Source: Geminocystis herdmanii PCC 6308 (GTDB lineage Bacteria > Cyanobacteriota > Cyanobacteriia > Cyanobacteriales > Cyanobacteriaceae). From it: a stretch of 64,000 nt of DNA. A model generated the notes under the pieces. The model was not told where the DNA came from. It made no database searches and was given only the letters and a program-made list of their open reading frames with translations. The DNA is taken from the NCBI RefSeq assembly GCF_000332235.1, contig NZ_CM001775.1:3438804-3502803 (forward strand), written 5' to 3'. Below, piece after piece: positions 63,918 through 64,000 of this stretch (positions are counted from its first letter, which is position 1; every line of letters starts with the position of its first letter). Position numbers and translations under genes: made by a program.

Positions 63918-64000
63918 GATACAATATTCTCCAATATTAATTAATGTTCTATATACTTATCAGGTTGATTCGATGATTTTATGCAGTAACATTAATGTTA

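Noticed and set aside
1-64000. tRNA or rRNA genes
   Set aside because: No T-loop GTTCGA-type or rRNA-conserved stretches were recognised in the spacers.

Overview
The window looks like a chromosome segment of a unicellular, AT-rich cyanobacterium. Evidence: photosystem I genes psaI and psaL, the D1-processing protease ctpA, dapL-type lysine synthesis, COP23 and other cyanobacteria-typical families, and many HIP1-like GCGATCGC/CGATCG sites. Genus-level placement (Geminocystis or Cyanobacterium-like) is only a guess from base composition and protein resemblance.

Layout. (1) 0.3-11.98 kb is core chromosome: ctpA, a RodZ-like protein, an rRNA pseudouridine synthase, a DUF2993 protein, psaI and psaL in divergent orientation, a Cache/HAMP hybrid histidine kinase, cobO, a fused pabA-pabB, and recR, which appears to start at ATT. 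(2) 12.67-14.55 kb is glmS. (3) 14.57-39.87 kb is an accessory island inserted 24 bp after the glmS stop codon, the classic attTn7 position. The glmS-proximal boundary has three contiguous 20-bp TnsB-like repeats. Matching inverted ends lie at 33.65 kb, and a second family of Tn7-like ends lies at 33.39 and 39.87 kb. The first compartment carries a vWA membrane protein, two tandem tubulin-like proteins, two trypsin-like proteases, an M48 peptidase, two zinc-ribbon/coiled-coil membrane proteins and a COP23 protein. Beyond these is a decayed tnsA-tnsB gene with a 304-bp IS200/IS605-like insert and an IS66 remnant. The second compartment carries a broken DUF1998-type helicase, a DEDDy exonuclease, an AlkB-like dioxygenase and an unusual 1061-residue protein joining a methyltransferase-like domain to a reverse transcriptase and a helical C-terminus.

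(4) 39.9-41.7 kb returns to ordinary genes: an ABC sugar permease and a metallo-beta-lactamase-fold protein. (5) 42-56.3 kb is a second defence-like island on the minus strand. It holds an unrecognised 1051-residue protein, an Eco57I-like DNA adenine methyltransferase split near its 3' end and carrying in-frame repeat insertions, a chain of small toxin-antitoxin-like cassettes each following a copy of the methyltransferase 3' end, and a 1227-residue P-loop/helicase-like protein. (6) 56.5-59.6 kb is core again: dgkA-trpG, a DUF202 protein and dapL. (7) 59.7-63.9 kb is a minus-strand operon of cold-shock-like/transmembrane proteins, a HEPN-like protein, an unrecognised protein and a TerB-like protein, which runs to near the window edge and may continue beyond it.

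Most likely new biology: the methyltransferase-reverse transcriptase fusion with its exonuclease and AlkB neighbours in a Tn7-type island, and the vWA/tubulin/protease set carried as Tn7-type cargo. All functional claims for these are inference from domain content.
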